This document shows, piece by piece, positions 1 through 12,800 of a stretch of DNA of 64,000 nucleotides (the first letter of the stretch is position 1; the number at the start of each line of letters is the position of its first letter). The notes below the pieces were generated by a model. The model was not told the DNA's origin, did not search any database, and worked only from the letters and a program-made list of their open reading frames with translations. Location of the stretch: the NCBI RefSeq assembly GCF_000764305.2, contig NW_025934661.1, forward strand, positions 429,734-493,733, in the 5' to 3' direction. The translations under genes and the position numbers were made by a program. Source of the stretch: Hyalella azteca (Eukaryota > Arthropoda > Malacostraca > Amphipoda > Hyalellidae).

Positions 1-695
1 GCTCATCTGACGCTCTCGTGATCACAGCAGTGTGACAGTGAAACTTGACAGCATTGTGCGAATTGTACGATATAAATAATAAACTGATTACGAATCTGAA
101 TTGAATCCGTGTACGCGAGTACCTACATGAGAACTAGTTATGTTTCGTCGCTGTCACATGCAGTAAGTCAGCTAGTGGATGGCGAATGGCTTTCAAGGTC
201 ACACACAATCCCTTTGCCACGATATTTGATTGTATTGCGCACTATATAGGCGTGATTATCAAATTGTTTTGTATTGATTATACAAATCTGAAGAATTTAT
301 TATAAAAACTTAGCTTTGCTCCTGATAGAATAATCGTTTCATTCTTTTTATTCTTAATTCTTTATTCACACAGGAGTACACAACACAATATAATTTTAGA
401 ATAAAATGTAATAAGATTTACAGAAGAAATTTATCTGGTTTCAAGTGCTAGAGAAAAATCATGCACCTTCAACTTATTTTAAATACTTGCGGAAGCCTTG
501 CCAGTTACTAAGGCCAATCCCTATCTTATAATGGAATTAAATCGCCCACTCACAATGGTAAGATTGATGGCCTATTTTGTTTGCAATTTGCCATCTATCA
601 GGCAGTCTGTGATTTAGGCCTGTTACGGGAACCAAAAGTTTTTCAAGGAAAGTACGTCAAAATGAAAGATTTCAATGTAACCTATGTCCAGTGCT
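1..695. other. AT-rich non-coding sequence, nothing recognised
   Basis: No coding frame, RNA gene or repeat structure could be supported here. The base composition is the same AT-rich background seen through the rest of the window. Confidence 0.6.
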
Positions 696-946
696 TGTAT
701 CCTTGAAGTATTAAGCACTACAAGTGTTGTAATCTAGTGCTCGTATCCTAGACGTACGAGACAGTACAAATGTTACTTGTGTTCGTGTCTTGAGCGTTTG
801 AGGCAGTACTAATGTTGTCTGTAACTCGTATCTTAGACGTATGAAGCGCTAAAAATGGCAATATTGTTCGTGTATTGAACGTATGAGGCAGTACTAATAT
901 TAATCTGTAACTCGTATCGTAGACCTATGAGGCGCAACAATTGTTA
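696..946. repeat. 43-bp imperfect minisatellite, about six units
   Basis: Units starting near 698, 742, 784, 827, 869 and 913 share a core resembling CGTATCTTAGACGTATGAGG, followed by a segment like CAGTACTAATGTT. Successive starts are 42, 43, 42 and 44 bases apart. Alternate units resemble each other more closely (742, 827 and 913 against 784 and 869), which suggests an ancestral dimer of about 85 bp. No coding frame runs through it. Confidence 0.8.
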
Positions 947-3900
947 AAACTATCTTCTGACGTCACGAACCGTGAGCATGACGGATTACAAGAAAGTCTT
1001 CTTTAATAAAGAAATTTGCAAATTTTGTACTATTAACTTATTTTCATCGTGAAAGAAACGTTGTCGCCACCGCACTTGATTCACTGCCTATCAATAGAAG
1101 CGATACAAAAAGATGCCGGAGCTTCTAAATTTCTCAAAATATTCTTAATTCATTCCGTTCAAGATATTTGGTTATCTTTTTACGAGCGGCGACTTACAGC
1201 AATTTGCACCCATGTGTCTTTTACAGTAAACTAAACAAGTTTTGTACGTACGGTATCTTTGGTACGGGCGATTTTTATGCCGTAATACGTAGGCAGCAGA
1301 AGAGCAAAGCGGTGCAATTTCTCTGGTCCTACTGAGCTGCGGGGCGCGACGTTTAGTAGGGGAGGGTATCGATTGTTCTGCAGGAGCAGAGCACCTCTGC
1401 ATTACGCTCGGCCAAGCCTTGCTTTTGTTGCACAAAGAATTCTTTTATGCGCAGGTTATTATGCTGATGAATAGCTTTGAAGTTACTTGCTCATAAATGA
1501 AAATTTATTATAAAAATAATCATAGAATCATGGTAGGGTTAATAGTTGTGAAAATTTAAAGCATTCATGGTGCTTTTTCAGAATCTTGTACAGCTGTAGG
1601 CCTTATATTTACCGAAAAATTATCTTGCAAACGAATCCATGTGCTCTGAAATTTATACGAAAATAGCTCATCACAGCATGTAAAAATTATTCGATTATGA
1701 ATAGACGATTGAAACGTTTGAGCACGTTAAAATAAACATAGGTAATGAGAAGACTCATTTTGAAAGATGATCTTTCTTCCACGATTAGCAGTAGCGTACT
1801 GAATAGTATTTTTTCTTGAGCTTTAGAATGAAAAGTATTTGATATAATTTAAATCGATCAGCGTTGTGTTAAGGTTCTATGATAAATTTCATCTCTAATT
1901 TTGTATGACAGAAGGGTCCAATTATAATTTAGAATCCCCATTTACACAAATATAATTATGCTTTTAAATTTTAGGCTAGCATAATTCTGTGGCGTGGCTG
2001 TGTTGTTTAATCTTTTATCAACTCTCTGAACTGCTACTCCGCTTCCGTGCATTAGCAACTCGCTAGAAGATGTAAAGTGGATTCTTCTGTGGTTCCATTT
2101 ATTTTAGAACGGTTCTATATTTGAACTCAAGATTTTTACTGTGTAGTTTCAACTTTGGTCTCAAAGAGGTAAGTCCATTCTCAAACAGTGAGTCCATTCT
2201 CGAACTCCATTCTCTTTCTAAGAGTCCATTCTCAAACACTGATCTGATGAATATCTAGGTTATGGTCTTTAACACATTTGTCAATTGATCTCAATATCGT
2301 TTTCAGATTTAATACCATGACCCACGATTGTTTTTTACATTTGTTAACGACTCTAACTATTCTGGATTACAGTCTACATTGTTGGAGAAATTAGCTGCTC
2401 CAGAGCTCCAACGGCTATTGGACAAAAATCAACTTAACTAAAGCTTGGTAATCCTAATAAACATACAAGCTCCCGGAAATTACCACAATGCACCTTTGCT
2501 GTAGATAACTCATGAACACTTGCGGACTGAAAGAATTGAGAGCTGGAAAACTAAAGATCTGGCTGTAGCTAATGGTTTGGCCCACATCAGATCACTGCTA
2601 AGTCCCGAGTCCTGTCACACAAGCCTAACTTGTTCTGCTACCCTCTCGAAACTTTAGTGACGCTGTTGTCGAGGTGTCGCCCCTTAACTTACAGGGCAAA
2701 GCAGGGCACGACATCAGGCTGCAGCTGCTGGATCTGAACTTCAGCTGCTGTTCATGGCTGATGGCTGCGACTTTTATTTCCTTGACTGAAATTGCTCAGT
2801 AATCGAGAGTTACGTGTATTTTCTCATGTCTAACTAAAATGACACAAGAAAATGTGAGGAATGGAAAATAATTTACGAATTAATATTTTCGTTTCAGTCT
2901 TGCCGGCCCATGTTTCATTGTCTTTTGCGGAGGAAACTTTCAATCGTGTTTCAGCCTGTTTGACACGCAAAGATTTTTTTATAAAACGTCAGAAACGATC
3001 GTTGTAAAATTGAATAGATTCACCAGCCAATTTATTTTTCGAAAACATAAATGGTTACTCAAATTACTCGTATGAGATTTTCTAATGGATTTTGAACAGG
3101 CGTTCGCTTGTCTAAATTGTCAAAAATTGTGCTGCAACAAATGTCGTCCACTTTACATCAAATTATCGATCAAGTTCAAACTTCACAGAAGAGGAAAGAG
3201 CTTAACTGTTTTTGGTAGTAATTTAAATTGGATAATATAATTCTAGTGACAGTTAGTTCCTATGAATAGTTTAATAGTTGTCCCACGTTAAATTTATTTA
3301 CTCACTGAATGGATGTATTTATTTACTCACTGGATTTACACACTACGCCACACTAACCATAAACTGAAATGCCCGATCAGAATGTGAAGAGTTGGACTCA
3401 CTGTCACGGATTTCCCAGTAAATCCAGCCGGATTGAGGTGGTTTCAAACTCATCGATTCCTAAGGAGAAAAATGAGGCAGTGACTTGGCTAGGACTCGTC
3501 GTCGTGCTCCGGCTCCAGTGGCGCCATTACGACGCCGGTCTACGATTGCTCTGGCCAGAATAGCTCTCGCAGTCTTCTGCTCATGGAATGACGACACTCG
3601 ACGTTGGAGATTTTTGCCATGAAACATAAATATCTTTCTAGCTAGAGAGTAATTTGATTGCTTGCTTGCCCATGATAATATTTGTTTCTTGTGTGCTGGA
3701 GAGAAATGGTAGGTAGGATAGAATTGACTGCATTCGGATGGCTTCTAGGAATGAACCCGATATTCTGCCTCTGACGTCATAGAGTTGACTTCTTCCCTTG
3801 GAACCTGAATTACTTGCCTGCTGATGGAATGCGTCCTCGGCTACTTGAGCATCGAACACTTCTATGCTGGAAGCCGGAATTGTTGACTTGCATCCTCAAG

Positions 3901-6900
3901 CTTTGAGACCAGAAATCTAGTGTTGCTTCTTTGCTTTTCGTCATGTTACCATTCATTTGAGGTGTTTGTATCTGCATCCAATCAGTCGAATGTTCCATTG
4001 TTGGAAGCATTGATGTAAATATTTCTTTTCGTGTTGTGTTATCTCCAATTTCGTGGTGCAACGTCGAGAAATTCAGATCATATAGGTGCATAAAAATTAT
4101 TAAGAATTACTGAAATGATTGTTCAGGGTTTGATTGGAGTTTCGGTTCAAAATTTATTTTTTTTTGTATTCTCTATAAAATAGATTTAAAAAGGTATTGA
4201 TTACACATTTATTTAAGGAATATTGTTTTCAAATGCGCCCTTGACTAATAACTTGAAAATATTGTTCATCTATTTCATTTAAAAATTATTTGCAGCGGCT
4301 CACAAAAGGGTAGAATTTCATTTTACCCACTAAATGAATATTCCAAATACTGGAAGCATGAAGTCCTCTCCTCCAGTAAAGTTCACGTGAAGAATATCTG
4401 GGAAAATTTAATCGTGTAAGTTTCATATGATTAATGAATTGCTCGCGCGCTCTTTTGACAGTTTCTTATTCCAGTGTTGTGATGTTTCGACTTATTTGGT
4501 CCAAATTATTGGAACGTGTTCTAATGAGGAATATGTCGTATACGCTGCTTCCACGTAAATCTTCTTACCTTGCGGCCAGGACGTGACGATATTTTTGCGA
4601 CACCAAATATGCAGAACTGACCGCGTTCATAGCCACTACGATGTTCCTTCAGCGGAGCACTCCATGGATTTTCGATGACCTCAATCTGGGAACTTTGAGT
4701 GGACTGTACGTGAGGTGTTACAGTACTTGTCTGTACTTTCTGAAAAAATATTTATGGTAGAAATGAGCAGACAATATTATTTCCACTAAACACAACAAAA
4801 ATATAAACTATAGAAGATATAAATTTTCTAGAAACATTATTATCCGAGCGAGTTTCCTCATTTGTAGATCGTAACTTCCAGGCTTTCCTACTTTTTCATT
4901 TAGATTACATCAGGTATTGCATTCGTAATATGACTTTAAGATGAAGTAAAGTGTGTTATATAGCAATATATTCTAATAAATAGATTTTTAAAAGAGAGCA
5001 TGAGGCAGTCATTAGCTGAATTATATAAAAAAATAATGTATTGTCGATGAGAATAATGATAGGCTGATGAAATTCTTGCGATAACTGCTAGGCCTACTTT
5101 TGTAATTAACGTCTGTAGCACCTCTCGTTAAGCTCCGATGAAGAATGATAGCTTTCTGTTCATTGGTACGTATTAGTTTTATTTGCCTTATATCTGAGAA
5201 AGAATCAACATGAAAACAAGGACAAGTACGATAAGTACGTTATTAGTTGCTTGGTTTACTGCAAAGGAAATTAAATAATTTTTCGGCTTTTTCAATCATC
5301 GGCTTTTTATTTTCAGCAAATGAAAAATTAATAGTTTAACAAGATAATTACTTGGAGTAGTTTTAACAACACCTTATGATATTTATCAATAACGTAATCG
5401 GTATACATGTCTCGCCAAAATTTAGTGATAAGTAATCGATTTTCACGGCGAGTAGGCTACACGCTACGCTTCCTTTATTCAGGAATCTTTAGATGCAGTC
5501 CTTCTTGGTCATGACTTGCAAGATGTTCACTGTTCAGTCACGGATACGATGGCTCGCTAATCAATACCGCACTGTCACGTTATGCGGATCTATAGCTCGT
5601 CTGGCAAGTAAAATTTAATTATTCATCCGTGCCCACATATTTCGCTCCACCTGCATGGTGTGGTCATGGGTTTGCTTCTCAAGTTCGCGTATTGAAGGAA
5701 TGACTATTTGTTCATTTTTTTTTTGTTTATTTCAATACATATGCCCTCATATGTCGTATTGCGAACGAATTTTTTATCGCCCTAATCGAAACCTTCATGA
5801 GCTATATGTTTTAGTTCTTTTTTGTTCATTTTAAGTTTGAGACCGTAATTTTGTCAGAGTTTTTTCCCCATAGTTTAAGAAGTTAGCCCATTCATTATGC
5901 GCTGACGCGTTGCCACTAGAGGCTACTCTAGTGAGCGTTCGGTCATCATATAGGGAGTTTCCTACGTGGCAAAAGTTATTATCGAAAGCGTGTTCCTTGA
6001 AACTTTTACTGGAAAATTTTCACCGTTTCACTGTCATTCATTGCAAAGTTTTCCACTAATTGCTCTCATAAAACTTGGTCGATGGCAAGAAAAACTTTGA
6101 GATTTTTCATGCTTCCTCAATTATATATGTGCTGATAAAGAAAAATGCGGTTCTTTAACAGAGGCGTTTGAACCGCCATACGAGATTCTGATTTTCTAGC
6201 GAAACGGGAAAATTCATCGTGTGAAATTCGTAGATTGGTTTGATTTTTTGATCTAAGTGTTTCTGTGAAAGAATTTTCAGGAAATATTTTTAACGTTACG
6301 TCAAAGCCAAGAATTGCGAGCACTTCATCACGATATGAAAGTGTTACTTCGAAAACGTTAATTTACGATGGAAAAGAACAACTCTTATATATTATTTTTT
6401 ATTCGTGATGGTGTAAATGGCCTTTCTCTGAATTAACTCCCGTATACAATGCCGAAAATAGTATATAATTCTCATGGATCAATTTAGTGCAGGAAGAGTT
6501 AAATTATGTATTCTATTCTTGTGAGAAACCAAAAGCTAAAAAAATTGTTGTAAGCCTTTATTGTTTCTGATTCAGTTCACAGTTAATCAATTATTGTGTG
6601 TTTTCACGTTAAAAAGTTTTTGTATTTTTCTGTCTACTTAAATTTTAAGTTATCAAAACTTGATAAAGCGTATACACGGGCTGTCTCCTGCTTCTGTTGT
6701 GTTTCTGTACGTCAAGACAACAATAGTTACGACTGACAAAATAATTTAGGTATATCAGCGCCATGCATTTCCTGTGAATTTTCACTAAGTTCAATACATT
6801 CGAGGATAATTATCAAAATTCTTAATTGTATAATGTTGTATACTCGTGCTAACTTAATTGATCACATTTGTTCAGGGATTAAATGCTTGAAAAAAACGTA

Positions 6901-7630
6901 TAAAGACTCAAAAGTAATATGCTTATCTAAATATCGGTGTAAATACGATGACCTAGCTTCTATTTTTATTGTTATTTTCCACCTCCTCCTTATTGATTCA
7001 ACAGACTTTTGTCAAATTGTGATTAAACGCTCATTAGTAATTTTTATTAAAAGAATATTTGCAAACTGAGAACTACCTTCCTTATAGCATGGGATAATTT
7101 ATGCTAGCTTTATTTACTCGGTGGAAATATAAGCTAGACAACTAAAAAATGTGTTTATTTCTCATTTGTATTCAATTTATCCATGCGGAAGCACTACAAT
7201 ATGGTTTAACATTATATAGGCTGTGTCTGTACGGTAAATTTTATTTACTTCTTTCAAATTTGCATGCAAAAGCTTGACTTGAATAAAATCCTGTACGTTA
7301 ATATGTTGAATAGGGAAATGACTTTGTTTCTGACTAATAATGTTGAATAAATTATATCTTATACGATAATTTGTTATCAAAGTAATCTCCACAAATTTCA
7401 TAATTAACACCTTATTAAAAATCATGTTGAACCAGTAGTCACTCATAAAGTCTACAGTAATGACGCTGCCTCTGTGTAAACGCCAGGCGTCCTTTAGTTC
7501 ATTGGCCCATTGTTCTCACCATGCAGCCCTTTAGGGGACAAGATTTACGTGCGAACACAAGTGATTTGTTGCACGACCAACGCCTGTCATGACCAAAGCC
7601 TCAGAGCAGTTTCCGTGCTGCTTCCAAGCA
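947..7630. other. Non-coding AT-rich stretch
   Basis: Only short chance frames occur, none with recognisable protein features. Around 2160-2250 a short motif, GTCCATTCTCAAACA, recurs about three times with partial copies. The 3.38-3.56 kb piece is less AT-rich but shows no domain, splice-site pair or similarity I recognise. Confidence 0.5.
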
Positions 7631-7930
7631 GCCTCCGTTCTGTTTCATGGCTGTTTCCGTGCAGCTTAATTTGGCCGGCAGCCTCCATGCAATATTTGTG
7701 TAGCTTCTACTAAGCTTTCGTTCAGCCTCCGAGCAACCTTCGTGCAGCCTTCAATAGTAGCCTCCGTTCTGCCTCATGGCTGTTTCCGTGAAGCTTGGGG
7801 CAGGCTCCATGAAATATTTACGTAGCTTCTACTAAGCTTTGTTCAACCTACGTCCAACCTTCGTGCAGCCTCCCGAGCTGCCTCCGTTCTGCCTCATGCA
7901 TGCAGTTTCCGTGCGGCTTCCCTGCAGCCT
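7631..7930. repeat. Imperfect tandem triplication, unit about 120-130 bp
   Basis: The segment starting GCCTCCGTTCTG recurs at 7631, 7760 and 7880, each time followed by CTCATG and TTTCCGTG-like blocks. The first two units share the TAGCTTCTACTAAGCTTTCG block almost exactly. A shorter motif, GCAGCCTTCGTGC, is repeated within and between units. The third unit is truncated. The array is non-coding and diverged, so it is probably old. Confidence 0.8.
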
Positions 7931-9618
7931 TCGTGCCCAGTGAAAATTTACAGACGCGGCAGCTTCTGATTTGGATTACCAGAAGCTGGGGCGACTCAAA
8001 ATTTTGTTAGGGTGTTACCTTCGTGTAGCCACCGTTCAGCTTCTGGGCTATTGACTTCTCAATATGGAATTATCTCGTCCGGTGATCAAACAAGTTTCTC
8101 GAACTTTTGGACTCTGAATTGTTTAATTAAAGAAACCATACTGTGAAACTGAAGTCGAATTTGAATGATTCATCGAATCTAAAAAAATATACGAAGAGGA
8201 TGGCAATCTAACTCCATGCGACGCATGAAAACAAAAAATAAATTTATGAATAATATATGAATTCTGTCCCAAGATGCAGCTAATTCATGAAGAAATTCCA
8301 AAAAAGATGAAAACAACTGCATCGAGTAGGAAACCGGATCAATCACCAACGAAAAAATGAAAACTTTTAGCAAGCCATTTCGAGCTCAGTTGAAGTCAAA
8401 GATATAGAGGTTATTTCGATAAGGCATAAAAGAGATCCGGTTAAAACAAAGACATAAGGAAGATAGAATCATCAGTTGCAGCCATAGAGGAACACAAAAA
8501 AAAAAATAAACCAATGAAACGAAGATGAGAATGCATGCATGCGTATCATGAGAACGCGAGAGATCTTACTTCTACTTTGTAAAGAATCCGTCTTTTGTGG
8601 CAATTTTGAGTGATGTGGTCGCAGGAAAAAGTGAACTTAAGCAAGCAGAAAGGGAATTGAGGAGACTGCAAGCGCACTTAAGAGAGCTTATAAGCATGAA
8701 GCAAGAAAACCAGAGGAGTGCAAGCACACGAAAAAAAGTTATAGATTACATCATCGAGAGAATTATAGTACAGAATCTGCATTCACACGAAAGAGAGAAC
8801 AGTTGTAACATAAGATAGGAGGTGAAGAGCTCTATATGAGCAGATGAACTCTGAAACAGTAATGATGATACAGCAGATCATCATCAGCAGATGATTATAT
8901 ATATGTAGAATCACACAAGAAGAATCAGTGCCTGAAGAAACCCCTACAGTTGCCTCTTGCTCGGTCTAAAATCTAAATGCAAACCGCCAACGTTTGATCC
9001 TCTTGGAATTTATGTTATAACTGAAACATATTATTAAACTCAGCACGTTTGGATTACCGTAGATAAGATTTTTTGAACAAAAAACTTGCAATTCAGTTGT
9101 AATATACTTTTTTTAATTCATCAATCTAGTCTAGAAAATTGCTTTGTATTTGACAATTTGACAAAAATTTGCTGATAAAATTCTCTGTTACGTTGATCTC
9201 TAAATCGAATTTTCTTAAGTAAGTCCTCGTATAGCTAGAGCAACTCGCGGCAAATCCAAGTAAATTAATAATATTTTCTTTCTCTTTACCAGCTGAGTAT
9301 TATTTGCCTGAAAAACTCTTGTCGCTATTATGTTATTAGTCTTTTGTTCGGATGCATTAAGATCCTCGGAAATAATTCCTAATGTGTTAGTACTGAAAAT
9401 TAGATGAAGAAGTTCATTCCGAGCTCAAGTGTGTATTCAATCATCTCTTGGAAGCCTGAACTTGTATTTAGCTAAGTTTTAGAATCTTTTCCCATACGAA
9501 TTAGTAAAAAATGCAGTTATCACATTTCTGTAACCTCTAAAATTTCATAGAAAATAATTTTCCCTGGAATGAAACGAAAAATTGTATTAATTGTAATGTT
9601 GATGCGTCACATCGATCG
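7931..9618. other. Non-coding stretch with a purine-rich segment
   Basis: From about 8160 to 8990 the plus strand is markedly purine-rich. This opens a frame at 8597-8818 with a lysine, glutamate and leucine-rich helical look. The composition bias alone can explain it, so no gene is called. The rest is AT-rich background. Confidence 0.45.
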
Positions 9619-9822
9619 CGTGACAATTGTACTGATGGAAGATACTTGATTGCATTATTGAAAGTCAATAGATTTTTGTGACACTCCGTCTCATTCAAAG
9701 CCAGTCCGTTCGTTCCCACAGGAAAGGGAACGAGCGGACTGACTTTGAATGAAACAGTGTGTCACAAAAATCTATTGACTTTCATTATCAAGCAACTATC
9801 TTCCATCAGTACAATTTTCACG
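9619..9822. repeat. Long imperfect foldback (inverted repeat), 97-99 bp arms, 8 bp spacer
   Basis: The left arm at 9619-9717 is the reverse complement of 9726-9822 at roughly 88 percent identity, with a small indel near the distal third. The spacer at 9718-9725 is only 8 bases. The best-matched blocks are the GTGTCACAAAAATCTATTGA segment and the distal ATCTTCCATCAGTACAATT segment. No target-site duplication is obvious. It could be a foldback element relic, or a hairpin precursor if transcribed. Confidence 0.85.
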
Positions 9823-12800
9823 TATAAACCGTCTAAGTTATAGTGTTTTCATTTTATTCAGTAAGCCAAGCCTTATAGGTACAAGCCTGTAAAAAATACA
9901 TTATCTCATTTTCTGCTCAATTTTAAAAAAAGTTGGATTACAGAGTAAAACTGATATCAAACGAAAATCTTCGATTTATTGACATTTATGAATGTTCCTA
10001 AATTGTATGTAAAAAGGTTCAACCTTGAAATATTTCAGCAAGGCTGAAAGCGTTTCACAAAGCGTGAACACATAACAAAATTAAAAATTGTTAAGAGCGC
10101 TGTTAATGAGATCAAAGGATTGAGGTTATAGCGCGCAGCTAATTTAGATTTGAGAGTGATGTAATTAACTGATCGCGCTTGATAAGTGGATTATATTTCT
10201 CTTACTATGTCAGTTGCATGATTAGTTAGGATGAGCTATCATGAGCATGTGATCCAATGCGGAATTCAGATTGAGAATTATTGGCTTCGCTATTGATACG
10301 CAATTTTAAATTATTATGCATTCAGTTTTATATAATTTATTTACTGATTTTTATTGGACATAAGAAATTTGCCGCCGAAAGATTTAATGAGGTAGGATTT
10401 AATTAGTTGTTTTTAATCTAGCTCCTTATTTTTAGCATTATCTATTAAATTTGATAATGAAATTGTATTTTTTTCAACAACGCAGTAATTTTCTCTTATT
10501 CTTTGCTGACGAGGCCAGGTTAAGAACGTTTTGACAAGTGTTTTTATTTTCCACCAAGGAAATTATATGTTCATCGAAACTCCAAGTATGATCATTCAAT
10601 TAAAAATTGAATTCAACTAATGCAATCGAATTTCTTGTGTGTTGCGTCGATAATATACTATAAACATTTGTCAGAATGTACTAAGTAATCGAATTATTTA
10701 ACAATACTTTGAAGCAAGCCAGTTAGGCGCTACGATTCTCCTCAATTAATGTCCGCTCCTTCGAAACTCGTTTGTCACCAGTCGTTTTACGTTTACACAA
10801 ACATCGATTGAACGTTAATTCTTACATTTGAACAAAGTTAATTGAACGTTGTCTATTGTTCAAAATAATCGCTTAACGCTTCTTGCTTATTTTAATGCTT
10901 CCAATTGAGTCCCTCATGGTGCATTGTTCTAGTGGCTGTTTAAGATATTTTCTTGCGCAGTAAATCAGAATTTTTGGTACTACAGTGTTGAAATTCGCGA
11001 GAACATCGACTGAGTACCTTATACGTCACGATTGAATAAGAACCCTGTCTGTATTTGTCTTTGTCAATATTCAGAGACCTGCCGCATCGGTCCTTAACAT
11101 GCGGATAAAACTTATACGTATACGGTTTGAATACTAGAAAGTATTAAATTAAGCTTCATCAAACATCATTACGTGTTTATGTAATTAATATTCTAATATC
11201 TGACTCAATGTCAACGCCGATACGTGTGGCTAACCTGATCATGAGGGAGGAGTGAAAAATATGTTTTTAATTTGTTCTCGTGTCCTAACTAATAGGAACT
11301 CAGTATTTTTTTGCAACTAATTTTTATGTAAATATGTAATTGGCTTTTGAATATTTATGTGGCTTTTTTGTAGCATAGTTCAAGTATTTTATATGGAAAA
11401 TCCTAATGCAGTGCTATGGTATCTTATCTAGAAATAAGTAAACATTGCTACTGATAACTTGCTACCGTTGGCTGAGGTGATATAGCGGCCAATACTGAAA
11501 ATAGAAAGGTGAGATAAGATTATGCGCCTCGTATACATATTTCTGTTGCTCACATTTGTGCATGGGAGCATCAAGCTGGTTATTATGCGTACCTACTTAT
11601 CATTAGGTGGAAATATGGCCAAAAGCATGATGCATTAGACATCTTCTTTATCGACACAGGGTTGGAAGCTATCATTAGGTGAAAATATGGCAAAGGTTAT
11701 GCGTTGACATTAGCGTTCAAAACCAAGAAGTACTTCTTCATAGTATGATATGAATGGACCAGCCTGCACTAAATAGTAATTAATTATGTTATTGGATAAA
11801 CATTCAAGTGTTAGGTGAACTTTATATAAATTTCTCAGTAAAAAGTTCACTTAATTTAGTATTTATTGTGTGAGCGGGTTAAAAATTATTTCACGACACT
11901 GCAATTTTAAAACAGAAGTTTTAGTATTTTCGCTAAAACATCCTGCAGTAAATAATGATTACGTGTTCTAGTCCCAACATCAAAATATTGTAAACCTTAT
12001 CATTATGTTGTGAAGCAATTTTATGTTGAATTCAAAGTACGAGTAAGTAAACTTGAAAAGGTATTCTTAATGAAAACTAACTCACTAAAAATGGTTCGTC
12101 ATTAGACCTTAAATTTTTTTAATGTTCGAGTGTAATGATGATGTTAATTTAAAGTTAATTTGCGAAGTAATAATGGTAGTTTGTTATCAAATCCACTAAC
12201 ATCATCTAGCTTTCTGCAGATCTTTCATGGCTTTGAGTAATATTATATATCCGTCCTTAATTTACCTACTTTTGACTTTACGTTTGATCTCTCAACTTTC
12301 GTCACTGGTTAACCCCTATTTAAGTATTTAGGCAATGTGGCATGCCAGAACACTACGTGCTTCCACGACCTCTTAACTCTGGGATAAGCCTCCCGCTGAG
12401 TGCAGTTACAGTGCACGAGTATTGCGCTAGACAACACCACGCAAAATTAACTTCTAACAGTAATGTATGCCTAAATTTGCTTGTATAAATGAATCATTAT
12501 ATTGAACAAAGAAAAATGGAAAACACAAAAAATAGCAAGGCGAAACGTAGTGTGTGAACGACGATACGCAAAAATGAATTACTTGAATAAATGTTGTCCC
12601 TAACACTTTTTAATGAAGGGAACATAATTGAATTTAATTTTTCAACCTGATGATTACATGAAACATTTCAGTTTGCGAGTTGGCTCCACCATTATAAAAT
12701 CATTGTATTTAAATAGGTATCTCTAAGTAGGCTCATCGAAAATCTGTACCTGATTATTGACCTGGATATTGACCTCAATTATTGAAGCTATAATTAATCG

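Noticed and set aside
8597..8818. 73-codon frame with a helical, charged appearance
   Set aside because: It lies in a purine-rich tract that by itself yields Lys/Glu/Arg-rich translation. No splice sites, partner exon or recognised domain.
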